Shown in pieces: positions 9,357-18,019 of a DNA stretch of 36,882 nt. The position numbers and the translations under genes were made by a program. Source of the DNA: JBBKWX01 sp037969175 (GTDB taxonomy: Bacteria > Bacteroidota > Bacteroidia > AKYH767-A > JBBKVM01); assembly GCA_037969175.1 (NCBI GenBank), contig JBBKWX010000127.1, forward strand, positions 1 to 36,882, written 5' to 3'. Under the pieces are notes generated by a model that worked only from the letters and a program-made list of their open reading frames with translations, searched no databases and had not been told where the DNA came from. The number at the start of each line of letters is the position of its first letter. Position 1 is the first letter of the stretch.

Positions 9357-10214
9357 ATGAAAAAAATTATGGTAATTGCCGCGGTGGCACTTTTAGCATC
9401 TTTGAATGCACCGATTCAAGCTCAAAGCTTGAAAGTTCCGGCACCAAGCCCTTTACAGACTATCAAACAAAGTTTTGCTTTATCCGAGGTAAGTGTTGAA
9501 TATTCGCGTCCAAGCATGAAAGGAAGAACGATCTATGGTGAATTGGTCCCATTTGACAAGATTTGGCGTACCGGTGCAAATGCATCAACTAAGATCACTT
9601 TTGGAGAAGATGTAACGGTTGAAGGAAATAAGGTTCCGGCCGGTACGTATGCTTTATATACGATTCCCGGAAAGACCAGTTGGGAAATGATGTTGTACAA
9701 AGATTTGAAATTGGGTGGGGGAGTTAGTGAGTATAAAAAAGAGGATGAATTGTGTCGTTTTAAAGTGAAGCCAAGTACGATGGGAAGCAAACTTGAAACG
9801 TTCACCATGAGTTTTTCAAATATTACAAATACAACAATGGATGTTGAGTTGCTGTGGGAATTGACTCGCGCTTCATTCAAAGTAACTGCTGATATTGACA
9901 GTAAGATCATGGCTGATATTGAGAAATCAATGGCCCCGTCTGACAAGCGTCCATATTCACAGGCTGCCAGTTATTATTATGAGAATGACAAAGATCTGAA
10001 TAAGGCTCTGGAATGGATCGATAAAGCCATTGAAAGCAATCCTAAAGCATACTGGAACGTACATACCAAAGCTAAGATCCAAATGAAGTTGAATGATAAC
10101 AAAGCTGCTATCGAGACTGCGAATAAGAGTTTGGAACTGGCGAAAGCAGATGGTAACGACGATTATGTAAAGTTGAATACGGATCTGATTGCGAAAGCAA
10201 AAATGATGAAATAA
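9357..10214 (+). CDS. DUF2911 domain protein with C-terminal TPR-like region, periplasmic
   Basis: 285 residues. The first 22 (MKKIMVIAAVALLASLNAPIQAQ in pattern) are a signal peptide. Residues ~27-175 are a DUF2911 domain, with the conserved pieces VEYSRPSMKGRTIYG, PFDKIWRTGANASTKITF and PAGTYALYTIPG. The C-terminal ~90 residues are helical and TPR-like (YYYENDKDLNKALEWIDKAI, then AKIQMKLNDNKAAIETANKSLELA). DUF2911 proteins are widespread in Bacteroidota and have no known activity. The protein is probably periplasmic. It is followed by its own terminator. Confidence 0.88.
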   Translation: MKKIMVIAAVALLASLNAPIQAQSLKVPAPSPLQTIKQSFALSEVSVEYSRPSMKGRTIYGELVPFDKIWRTGANASTKITFGEDVTVEGNKVPAGTYALYTIPGKTSWEMMLYKDLKLGGGVSEYKKEDELCRFKVKPSTMGSKLETFTMSFSNITNTTMDVELLWELTRASFKVTADIDSKIMADIEKSMAPSDKRPYSQAASYYYENDKDLNKALEWIDKAIESNPKAYWNVHTKAKIQMKLNDNKAAIETANKSLELAKADGNDDYVKLNTDLIAKAKMMK

Positions 10215-10296
10215 AATTTTGCTTTAATTAACCAACATATATGAGGTTGTGGAAACCTGCTTGTTAAAGTAGCTTTGTTTCACCTCCCGTTTTGAT

Positions 10297-10331
10297 CCGG
10301 TTCAACAGGTAAGTTTACTTCGTTGAACCGG
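10297..10331 (+). terminator. Rho-independent terminator after the DUF2911 gene
   Basis: CCGGTTCAAC (10297-10306) pairs perfectly with GTTGAACCGG (10322-10331), and eight T follow. The loop can form a second small GTAA/TTAC pairing. Confidence 0.85.
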
Positions 10332-10372
10332 TTTTTTTTATTTCTTAACAATGCCCACTTGCTTTATTCGTA

Positions 10373-10381
10373 ATTAATAGA
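10373..10381 (+). repeat. Target-site duplication (left), ATTAATAGA
   Basis: This 9-bp sequence touches the left end of the element at 10382-10693 and is repeated exactly at 10694-10702 on its right side. Confidence 0.8.
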
Positions 10382-10693
10382 CATTGTTGTCCGGAATAAA
10401 TTTTAGTTTTATTAGCATACCTTTTTTTTAACCACAGTGGCCACAGAGTTATACTTCCTTATTAATCGAGGCTCTTTTGATGCGAATTCATTTTCATTGA
10501 AAATCACTGGTATACAGAGAAAAAGAGATCGGAAACCAAATAATATTCATTGAAAGAAAATTTCTCTTTAATCTCTGAGAACTCTGTGTAAATCTCTGAG
10601 ACCTCTGTGGTGAAATTAGCACAGACTCCCCTTGTAGATAAGTACTTATGATTCAATTCGACAGAATTAGAAACCCGATTCCGGACAACAATG
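10382..10693. mobile_element. MITE-like element, copy 2, with perfect TIR and 9-bp TSD
   Basis: 312 bp bounded by a perfect 16-bp inverted repeat: CATTGTTGTCCGGAAT at the left end (10382-10397) and its reverse complement at 10678-10693. Exact 9-bp direct repeats ATTAATAGA abut both ends. Inside is an imperfect inverted repeat made of CCACAG..CCACAGAG on the left and CTCTGTG...CTCTGTGGTG on the right, a motif seen in dispersed repeats of many bacteria. No transposase is encoded. The 67-residue minus-strand frame across it is explained by the element itself. It is probably mobilised in trans by a transposase making 9-bp duplications. The rest of the 10215-10829 gap holds only terminators. Confidence 0.85.
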
Positions 10694-10702
10694 ATTAATA
10701 GA
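10694..10702 (+). repeat. Target-site duplication (right), ATTAATAGA
   Basis: Exact copy of 10373-10381, directly abutting the right terminal inverted repeat. Confidence 0.8.
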
Positions 10703-10754
10703 AGCAAAATTCGAATCCTTTAATAACCGGGATTATTTTATCCTTCATAAATCT

Positions 10755-10786
10755 AAAAAAGCCCTTTCAATTGAGAGGGCTTTTTT
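10755..10786. terminator. Bidirectional terminator beyond the PKD gene
   Basis: AAAAAAGCCCTTTCAA is followed directly by TTGAGAGGGCTTTTTT, self-complementary apart from one wobble pair, with T-runs on both strands. It ends the minus-strand PKD gene, 43 bases past its stop. Confidence 0.87.
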
Positions 10787-10829
10787 TTGATTAAAAAATT
10801 TAGTTTTAAAATTAAATATGAACAAAAGA

Positions 10830-13800
10830 TTATCTGTCAATAAACATATTGGTTCCACCATCTGTTTTTCCAACTATACTCCATGAACCATCGGCATTTT
10901 GTCTTTCTATTTTGTATTGCTCAACACCTGAATCCCAACCCATATAATTACTCCAGGTAAGAACAGGTACTCCATTATTCATTGCAGCTTTTAATAATAC
11001 CGTAGATCCAATTTTGCCTTTGTTACCTTCATAATCACAATTATTTACTACAGCAACTGTGTACATATATTTGCTTGCATGTACTTCTGTATTCATATCA
11101 AGATATTCTGTAGCAAGTGATGAAAGTGTGGCTACAAGTTGATAATTATTGAAATCAACAGAACGATAAACCATATATGCTTTCACATTTGAAATCCCGG
11201 ATGCAGGGGCTGTCCATTCTGTAATCGTGTTTCTATCATCGATGACAGTAGTCCGGATGATATCTGCTTTAAGTTCATCCGTATTCCCCGGAAGTAGTGC
11301 AGCACTGGTATCGCTTCGGGCATCAAATGGTCTTCCACATAGATCTTTTGCGATGATCCTGTAGGTGAATATTTGAGTGCAGGTTTGCTCAGCATCCAGA
11401 TAGCTGGTCACATTCGGACCCACACTGGCAATGGTATTGAAAGCAGAAGATCCAAGTCCGGCTCTTTGAATTTCATAGGAACTCAACGTGCAATTACTAT
11501 ATGAATTCCAATTCAAACTAACTCCATTAATAACAGTTGCAGCATTCAGGTTAATACTTCTGTATTCTTTAAGGTTAGTTAACACAGTTGTGTTTCCACA
11601 TAGATCAACAGTTTGAATCTTGTAGGTATAGATCCGGTTTTTAGTATCCAATCCTGAATCAGCGATCAAGGTATCCAGTGAAAATGAAGTATTTCCATTG
11701 CTGATTTGCGTATAGATCAATGTATAGTTTGGATCAACATCGCTCTTTCTGAAAATTCTATATGCTGCAAGGTCAAGATCGGTAACATAAGAATAATGCA
11801 CTCCGATTTGAGTATCTGATAATACATCGATGGTATAGATCTCGGAATTCTTTGGTGCGACATCATCGAATACACTGATATAATTATGCATGATCAATGT
11901 ATCCGAACAACCTCCTGCATTACTTACAATAAGTGTGATCGTATATGATCCTGCTTGAGTATAAACTGCTGATGGGTTTTGTAACGTCGAAGTTGATCCA
12001 TTACCAAGATCCCAGAAATAGGATGTGGCCGTTGTAGTGAATTGTGAATTATTATTGAAGCTGACACTATGCGGTGCACACCCTGTAGTACCGATACTGC
12101 TGAATGCCGCAGTAGGCTGAAGTCCTATTTGAATCGGAAGAACAGAAACAGCTGTATCCGAACAACCATATTGACTGATAGCAATAAGAGTTATTACATA
12201 TTGTCCTTGTTGCGTATACACATGATTCGGTGCCACCTGATAGGATACATTTCCATCACCAAAATCCCAGATATAATTATCTCCACCAATGGTTGTGTTA
12301 GTAACATTTAATGCATATGGAGCACAACCTTGTGTTAGATTGGTACTGAAGGAAGCTATAGGAGTAGGAAAGATCTCTACAGGTTGTGCAAGAGTGAATA
12401 AAGATTCACAACCCAATGAATCTGTCGTGATCAGGGATACAACGAAAGTTCCTGTATCCGGATAACTCATTGTTGGATTTTGTAGTGTGGATGACAAACC
12501 ATTTCCAAAATTCCAAGCCCAGGAAACGGCATTCAAACTTTGATCCATGAATTGGATCAATGCAGGAGTACAAGAAGTTTGATTACTAACAGTAAATGTA
12601 GCTACGGGTCCGTTGATGGTTACAAAAGATTGCTTTATCAATGTATCCGTACATCCATTTGTATTACCAACAATTAATGTTACATCATAAATTCCCGGCG
12701 TAGAATAGATCTTCGAAGGATTTTGTATTGCAGAGTAAGTGCTGTCACCAAAATCCCAATGCCAAAATACAGCATCCGTTGAAAGGTCATTGAATCGTAT
12801 TAAACTTGGAGCACAGGCTGCATTGTTGTTGACATCGAATTCAGCAACCGGCGCATTTACGTTGATCAAAGAACTCACTTGCATTGTATCTGCACAGCCA
12901 CTTGCAGAAGTTGTGATCAAGGTGATTGTATAATTTCCCGCATTCAAAAATGTATGAACAGGGTTTTGTAAAGTGCTTAAGTTTCCATCTCCAAAATCCC
13001 AGAACCAGGAAGTTGGATTTAAAGAAGAATCAGTGAAAGTTACTGTGAAAGGATTACATCCAGAAACTGCACTTGGAGAAAATCCGGCAACAGTTATAAG
13101 TGGAGTGGGTAAGCTCTTCGTAGAATTACATGTAGCACCATCCGTTACGGTTAATGTAATATTTTGGGCAGAGTTGGAAGTAAAAGTATGCGATGGATTT
13201 TGAAGTGTACTGGTGGTACCATCTCCAAAATCCCAGAACCAGGTATTCGAATTTTGACTTTGATCTACAAAATTCACTGTCATAGGTAAACATGTAGATG
13301 TTGTATTCATTGTGAAATCAGCTATCGGGTTGGCAACACTTACAGCATTGATCATTGTGAATGTGCTGGTACAACCATCTTTCACTGCAGTAAGAGTTAC
13401 GTCATAACTACCAATACTAGTGTACTGGTGAAAAGGATGGGCTGAGGCAGATGTAGTTCCATCGCCAAAACTCCACAAGAAAGAATCACTTGGCAAGCTG
13501 GAATTCAAGAACCATGTAGTTAAACTTCCACATGCGGTAACCGGTCCGTTGACCGAGAAATTTGCCAGATGTTTGGTAACAATTACTTGGGAAGGCAGGA
13601 TGTGTGTAACAGAACAACCGGATGTATCAACAACAGTTAGATTAACCGTATAGTTTCCTCCGTTGGAATAAGCATGTGTTGGACTCGCATCAGTAGAAGT
13701 ATTTCCATCCCCAAAATCCCATGCATAAGAAACTGCATTCGTAGAATTATTTAGAAATGAAATACTGTCATTTGCACAAATTTTATAGCTGGCAGCACTG

Positions 13801-16628
13801 ATCGGATTAGACAAACCAGTACTCAAATAAACTGATTTAAAATTAGAACAACCAATAGTATCTCTTACCATGAGTTGAACAATTGCATTCGTATTGGTTC
13901 CGGAATAAGTGTGGGTCGGATTCTGCAAAGTTGAACTTGTATTGTCTCCGAAATTCCAATTCCATAAAGAAGCACCGGTGCTTGAATCAGTTAAGCTTAT
14001 TGTGATTCCCTGACAAAGTGAACTTTGATTTAACGCAAAATTTGCTTTGGGTCCGGATACTATAATACTGGCAACAGAATGGACAGTATCTATCACACCG
14101 AAGCTATTCGTAAAAATCAAATATGGACTGTAGATACCCGGATTCAAATAGATATGATTAGGATCTTGCAGGGAAGATGTAGAGCCATCTCCAAAATGCC
14201 AGATCCAGGCAACGCTTGCATCTGTTGTATCCGTGAATTGAATTTGCAAAGGAGCACATCCTGTTTGCGGGACATGTGAAGGACCATTAATAACATTTAC
14301 TGCATTTGAATCAAGACCACTACCAAATTCAAAACTTGGGATCGTAAATGTCAGATTACATTCTCCATTTGATATCCATAAAGAAATGGTATAGTTACCT
14401 GCACTCATAAAAGTATGCGTTGGATTTTCTAACCAGCTTGTTCCACCATCACCAAAATCCCACCACCAATCATTCGCTCCAACTGAATTTGCCAAGAATT
14501 GAACAGTGGCAGGAAATGTAGTATCATTTGTAGCGTAAGAAAATTGAGCGCTTAAAGGAACGAATGTCACCGCCGATGTTTGCATGTTTGTATGTGCACA
14601 ACCATCTGCTGTAGTTATTGTCAAAGAGACATCATAGCTTCCGTATCCAGGGAAAATATGTGTAGGATTTTGTTGAGTTGAATATACACCATCGCCAAAA
14701 TTCCAAAACCAACTAACAGCATTCGCAGACGAGTCCTGGAAAGTTCCAATATATGGAGGACAAGCAGTATAAGTAGTGTTGAACAAAGCCGCTGCACCTT
14801 TTACTTCATAGGTAGCGAAATTATTTATTGTATAGGTACATCCATTCGGAGTTGATGTTGTTAATGAAACAACAAATATTCCGCTGGTATTATAAGTATG
14901 CGTTGGATTTTGTATAGTCGATGTATTTCCATCACCAAAATTCCAAAGCCAGGTTGAACTGCCAATAGGAATATCTGTAAGAGAAATAGTGTATGGAACA
15001 CAACCTGTGTTTATTTGCGGTGAATTATAATTTGCATATGGATCTACAACATTCACATAATTTTGTTTCACTAAAGTATCCTTACAACCATAGTTGTTTG
15101 TAACAATCAGTGTCACATCAAATGTTCCGGGTGTCGAATAGGTTTTAACAGGATAGGGAGCGGTTGAAGTAGTACCATCACCAAAATTCCATTCCCATGA
15201 AACAGCACCTCCGGAAAGGTGATTGAATGAAACACTCAGTGGGGCACAACCTACCGGAGTATTCGAATTAAAATCTGCCTTTGTATTCCCCACATTCACT
15301 GCTGTGGATATGATCTTTTCATCTTCACATCCATTCGCTCCATAAGCTTTTAATGAAACAGAATATGATCCGTTATTTGTATAAACGTGAACAGGATTCG
15401 CTAGTGTTGAAGTAGTATAATCCCCAAAATTCCATAGGTAGGATACAGCATTTAATGAATTGTTATTAAATGAAACGGATAGGGGACTGCATCCAACAGC
15501 GTTTACTATGCTGAAATTAGATTGTGGTTTTGCTGTTACCTGAATATAATTTGTTTTGGTCGCAGTGCTTGAACATCCTTGAGAATTTACGGTTGTTAGA
15601 GATACAGTATAAGATCCTGTTGAAACATAATCTTTAATCGGATTCTGAAGCGTTGAATTAGTACCATCACCAAAATTCCAACTATAGGAAATCATCCCTG
15701 AAGGTCCGCTAAAAGTGGTGTTGAATGGAGGGCAACCCAATGAATCAGTAGTACTGAATGCAGGCTGTACCGTGTTTGAAATAGCAATGTAAGCAGGTTT
15801 TGTCAATGTGTCTTTGCAACCTGATGTGTTGGTCACAATATGTGTTACATCAAAAGTTCCGTATGATGCATATGTATGTGTTGGATTTGTTTGGGAAGAT
15901 GTAATTCCATCACCAAAGTTCCAATGACTGTTTGAATTATTTTGACTACCGGCGTTAAATTGAAAAGCCTGATTTGTATTGCAAGAGAATTGTGAAGTTG
16001 AACTGAAGCTTGCGAGTGGCTTTGCTTGAATAGTGATGTATTGATTACGAATAAAAATGTCCTGGCAGCCATTCGTATTTGTTGAGATCAATTTAATGCT
16101 GTAAGTTCCACTGAGTGAAAATGTATGATTGGGATTTTGCAAATTCGAAGTATCTCCATCACCAAAATCCCATAGATATGATCCAGCTCCTGTTGAGCTG
16201 TTTGTAAATTGGATTTGATTGTTGTTTACACAAGCATTCAAAACGGATGCTGAAAAAGAAGAATTTGGTTTTGGATTTACCTGTATTGCATTTTGCAATA
16301 TCAAGGTGTCAGAGCCATAACTATTAGAAGCTATCAGGGTGATAGAATAATTACCCGGATTTAAATAAACATTGCTTGGAGCACTGGCGGTTGAACTGTT
16401 TCCATTTCCAAAATCCCAGAAATACGAATTCGCATTACTAGAGTTATTAATAAATTGAATAGTCAATGGAGCACATCCTGAAGGGCTCGAAACAGTAAAA
16501 CCTGCCGTTGGCAATGTCTGTGCTGCTGAGATCATGTAAATAGCGCTCATCAACATCATTCCTATAAAAAGAAATAGTCTTTTGGCGTTGTTTACTTTTT
16601 TAATTTGCTTTTCCACGGTCAATGGCAT
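10830..16628 (-). CDS. Giant PKD-repeat surface protein (19 PKD domains + FN3-like region), no T9SS signal
   Basis: 1932 residues. The N-terminus has a lysine-rich start and a hydrophobic stretch (about 17-36) ending MISAAQ, a signal peptide. Then come 19 consecutive PKD domains of ~75-90 residues. Each begins near a Cys-Pro or Cys-x-P and carries the signature WDFGDG (variants WNFGDG, WDLGNG, WHFGDG), NPTHTY and G.Y.V.L. From about residue 1600 there are four FN3-like modules (starting APKNSEIYTI, YRSINLNAAT, LKADIIRTTV and GSTVLLKAAM). The last stops mid-domain at FIDR. Bacteroidota relatives normally continue into a T9SS type B sorting domain ('NAFTPNGDG...'). Here neither frame beyond the TAA contains one, and a terminator follows. 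Probably an adhesin or matrix protein, but how it would reach the surface without the signal is unclear. Confidence 0.85.
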   Translation of the reverse strand: MPLTVEKQIKKVNNAKRLFLFIGMMLMSAIYMISAAQTLPTAGFTVSSPSGCAPLTIQFINNSSNANSYFWDFGNGNSSTASAPSNVYLNPGNYSITLIASNSYGSDTLILQNAIQVNPKPNSSFSASVLNACVNNNQIQFTNSSTGAGSYLWDFGDGDTSNLQNPNHTFSLSGTYSIKLISTNTNGCQDIFIRNQYITIQAKPLASFSSTSQFSCNTNQAFQFNAGSQNNSNSHWNFGDGITSSQTNPTHTYASYGTFDVTHIVTNTSGCKDTLTKPAYIAISNTVQPAFSTTDSLGCPPFNTTFSGPSGMISYSWNFGDGTNSTLQNPIKDYVSTGSYTVSLTTVNSQGCSSTATKTNYIQVTAKPQSNFSIVNAVGCSPLSVSFNNNSLNAVSYLWNFGDYTTSTLANPVHVYTNNGSYSVSLKAYGANGCEDEKIISTAVNVGNTKADFNSNTPVGCAPLSVSFNHLSGGAVSWEWNFGDGTTSTAPYPVKTYSTPGTFDVTLIVTNNYGCKDTLVKQNYVNVVDPYANYNSPQINTGCVPYTISLTDIPIGSSTWLWNFGDGNTSTIQNPTHTYNTSGIFVVSLTTSTPNGCTYTINNFATYEVKGAAALFNTTYTACPPYIGTFQDSSANAVSWFWNFGDGVYSTQQNPTHIFPGYGSYDVSLTITTADGCAHTNMQTSAVTFVPLSAQFSYATNDTTFPATVQFLANSVGANDWWWDFGDGGTSWLENPTHTFMSAGNYTISLWISNGECNLTFTIPSFEFGSGLDSNAVNVINGPSHVPQTGCAPLQIQFTDTTDASVAWIWHFGDGSTSSLQDPNHIYLNPGIYSPYLIFTNSFGVIDTVHSVASIIVSGPKANFALNQSSLCQGITISLTDSSTGASLWNWNFGDNTSSTLQNPTHTYSGTNTNAIVQLMVRDTIGCSNFKSVYLSTGLSNPISAASYKICANDSISFLNNSTNAVSYAWDFGDGNTSTDASPTHAYSNGGNYTVNLTVVDTSGCSVTHILPSQVIVTKHLANFSVNGPVTACGSLTTWFLNSSLPSDSFLWSFGDGTTSASAHPFHQYTSIGSYDVTLTAVKDGCTSTFTMINAVSVANPIADFTMNTTSTCLPMTVNFVDQSQNSNTWFWDFGDGTTSTLQNPSHTFTSNSAQNITLTVTDGATCNSTKSLPTPLITVAGFSPSAVSGCNPFTVTFTDSSLNPTSWFWDFGDGNLSTLQNPVHTFLNAGNYTITLITTSASGCADTMQVSSLINVNAPVAEFDVNNNAACAPSLIRFNDLSTDAVFWHWDFGDSTYSAIQNPSKIYSTPGIYDVTLIVGNTNGCTDTLIKQSFVTINGPVATFTVSNQTSCTPALIQFMDQSLNAVSWAWNFGNGLSSTLQNPTMSYPDTGTFVVSLITTDSLGCESLFTLAQPVEIFPTPIASFSTNLTQGCAPYALNVTNTTIGGDNYIWDFGDGNVSYQVAPNHVYTQQGQYVITLIAISQYGCSDTAVSVLPIQIGLQPTAAFSSIGTTGCAPHSVSFNNNSQFTTTATSYFWDLGNGSTSTLQNPSAVYTQAGSYTITLIVSNAGGCSDTLIMHNYISVFDDVAPKNSEIYTIDVLSDTQIGVHYSYVTDLDLAAYRIFRKSDVDPNYTLIYTQISNGNTSFSLDTLIADSGLDTKNRIYTYKIQTVDLCGNTTVLTNLKEYRSINLNAATVINGVSLNWNSYSNCTLSSYEIQRAGLGSSAFNTIASVGPNVTSYLDAEQTCTQIFTYRIIAKDLCGRPFDARSDTSAALLPGNTDELKADIIRTTVIDDRNTITEWTAPASGISNVKAYMVYRSVDFNNYQLVATLSSLATEYLDMNTEVHASKYMYTVAVVNNCDYEGNKGKIGSTVLLKAAMNNGVPVLTWSNYMGWDSGVEQYKIERQNADGSWSIVGKTDGGTNMFIDR

Positions 16629-16684
16629 GAGCTTTAGTTTCTTGGTGGTTGGTTTGATTTTCAGACTATACTGAATTTCATTTT

Positions 16685-16711
16685 CAAAAGTAGGGGATAC
16701 TGAAAGGGCAA
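16685..16711 (-). promoter_or_regulatory. Candidate promoter of the PKD gene (-33/-7)
   Basis: On the minus strand TACTTTTG (16685-16692) matches the Bacteroidota -7 consensus TAnnTTTG. A TTG (16709-16711) lies 16 bases upstream, slightly closer than the usual 17-23. The start codon is 56 bases downstream. Confidence 0.4.
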
Positions 16712-16734
16712 TATTTCAATTATTGGATTCATCA

Positions 16735-16749
16735 TTACACTTGTAAGAT
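16735..16749. promoter_or_regulatory. Palindromic motif TTACA-CT-TGTAA, shared with 35726-35740
   Basis: The 15 bases TTACACTTGTAAGAT occur here, 107 bases upstream of the PKD gene, and again identically 94 bases upstream of the envelope operon. Both are in the same orientation relative to the minus-strand genes. The 5+5 inverted arms look like a dimeric regulator site. No regulator can be named. Confidence 0.3.
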
Positions 16750-16908
16750 TTATTGATTTTCTGATACAGAATAGAATCGATCATTATCTTGTATTTATTC
16801 ATATGCTTGTTATTTAGCGTATTATATATCTATTCGTATGTTGTGTATTGATTTGAACATGTAAGAATGAGGGTTGAATTGAATTTATTACCCCAAAATA
16901 TGCAGGGT

Positions 16909-16995
16909 TTATTTGAAAAAATGATCCGCAATGATGACAAGTAACATCATCATGATCATCATCAATAGGAATATGTCTGTCTTTGATTTTGGCAT
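16909..16995 (-). CDS. Tiny methionine-rich membrane protein (28 aa)
   Basis: An ATG at 16995 opens a 28-residue frame ending at TAA (16909-16911). It begins MPKSKTDIF and continues into a single strongly hydrophobic helix rich in Met, Leu and Ile (LLMMIMMMLLVII), then a charged tail ADHFFK. It begins 11 bases after the stop of the small membrane protein gene upstream on the same strand. Basic N-terminus, one helix and a short tail are what a real single-pass small protein looks like. The length is too short to exclude chance. No known family is recognised. Confidence 0.35.
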   Translation of the reverse strand: MPKSKTDIFLLMMIMMMLLVIIADHFFK

Positions 16996-17006
16996 GTAGT
17001 TAATAT

Positions 17007-17195
17007 TTAAGTGATTATTAATAGATAAGCTAATCCTCCAAGCATGATAGCAATTGCAAGTTCGAGAGCTATTACTATTTCATTTTTATGAAGGACACTT
17101 TTCATACGATTAACTCTTCTGAGAAAGTTAAAATCATCAGCACTATGATCATAAGCAGTGCTATAATCTGTCATTTGATTTTCTATATTATCCAT
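17007..17195 (-). CDS. Small single-pass membrane protein, function unknown
   Basis: I chose the ATG at 17195 (62 residues, starting MDNIENQMTDY). An upstream in-frame ATG at 17282 would add 29 residues of unconvincing composition (NCNLCYRLQF). The first ~40 residues are polar and acidic to mixed, with RRVNRMKSVLHKNE before the membrane. The C-terminal ~22 residues (IALELAIAIMLGGLAYLLII) form one transmembrane helix, a tail-anchored arrangement. It may form a two-gene unit with the 28-residue frame just downstream. I recognise no family. Confidence 0.5.
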   Translation of the reverse strand: MDNIENQMTDYSTAYDHSADDFNFLRRVNRMKSVLHKNEIVIALELAIAIMLGGLAYLLIIT

Positions 17196-17564
17196 AAATA
17201 ATTTAGTTTCCACCGAAATTACTTCTGTTGAAATATTGGAAAATTGTAATCTATAGCAGAGATTGCAATTGTAATATTTCACTGAATTATCTTAGTGATC
17301 TCAGGCTATAAAAAAGCATAATATGCATAACATAAGATCGATATATCAATTCTGAATTAATCTGAATCCGATTTGTTTTAGGAATAAGTTGTAAGGTTTT
17401 ATTAAAATAGATATGAAACCACCGATTCTTTCAAGATTTTGGGCTTTCTCTTAAGATTTCAATTTATTTTGTTTGAATAAATCCAGCATATTGTTGGAAA
17501 GAACATAGATAAGACGTATATTTATTGAACCCGAGAATAATTCTAACCACTAATATATTTCGTC

Positions 17565-17936
17565 ATGGAGACATCAGCACAACTGACAGACCTGCAAGCC
17601 GAACACGATGAATGGCAGTCAAGGATCAGGTCTTACAAAGAAGAGATTGAAACGTTTAATTCCTCCTTGGAAGAGATCGTAAAAAAAGACCGAAGTACGG
17701 AGACTATGACTGCCGTAGAACATTTTCAAAATCAATTTATTCGACAAAATGAAGTTCTGGATATTATGCGCCATGATTTCAAACAGCATGAAAACCTCAT
17801 TGAATCTGCCGCTGCTGATACTGAGAAGCACAGAGTCATTGAGCGCCATCCTTCGCATCGCGAAGAGTTAGCCCAATTCGAGAAAATATTTGCTCAGCTC
17901 AGAAATGAGTTTGCTGAATTCAATTTTGCAGGATAA
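17565..17936 (+). CDS. Small coiled-coil protein, function unknown
   Basis: 123 residues, soluble, highly charged, with heptad-like patterns over most of its length (LTDLQAEHDEWQSRIRSYKEEIETF and later QNEVLDIMRHDFKQHENLIE). It is predicted to be almost all helix, folding as a hairpin of two or three helices. No signal peptide, Cys pairs or catalytic motif is visible. The gap of 282 bp upstream holds no gene. The next gene starts 83 bases downstream on the same strand, with a possible weak hairpin (AAAAACGC ... GCGTTT, 17967-18002) between, so co-transcription is uncertain. Confidence 0.65.
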   Translation: METSAQLTDLQAEHDEWQSRIRSYKEEIETFNSSLEEIVKKDRSTETMTAVEHFQNQFIRQNEVLDIMRHDFKQHENLIESAAADTEKHRVIERHPSHREELAQFEKIFAQLRNEFAEFNFAG

Positions 17937-18019
17937 AAGAGATCCTGTTTAAATTTTGTTCAACCCAAAAACGCTTCTTTTCATAAAGAGAGGTCGGCGT
18001 TTTAGTATCTTCGGGGCTT

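Noticed and set aside
9533..9946. 137-residue minus-strand open frame
   Set aside because: Antisense to the DUF2911 gene, which has clear family motifs and a signal peptide.
10504..10707. 67-residue minus-strand open frame
   Set aside because: It lies almost wholly within the miniature element and its end repeat and target duplication; the other copy does not preserve the frame.
10830..16628. Regularly spaced recurring motif like CCATCACCAAAATCCCA, reminiscent of an array
   Set aside because: It encodes the WDFGDG signature of successive PKD domains at ~240-bp spacing. There is a continuous open frame and divergent intervals, so it is not a CRISPR or DNA tandem repeat.
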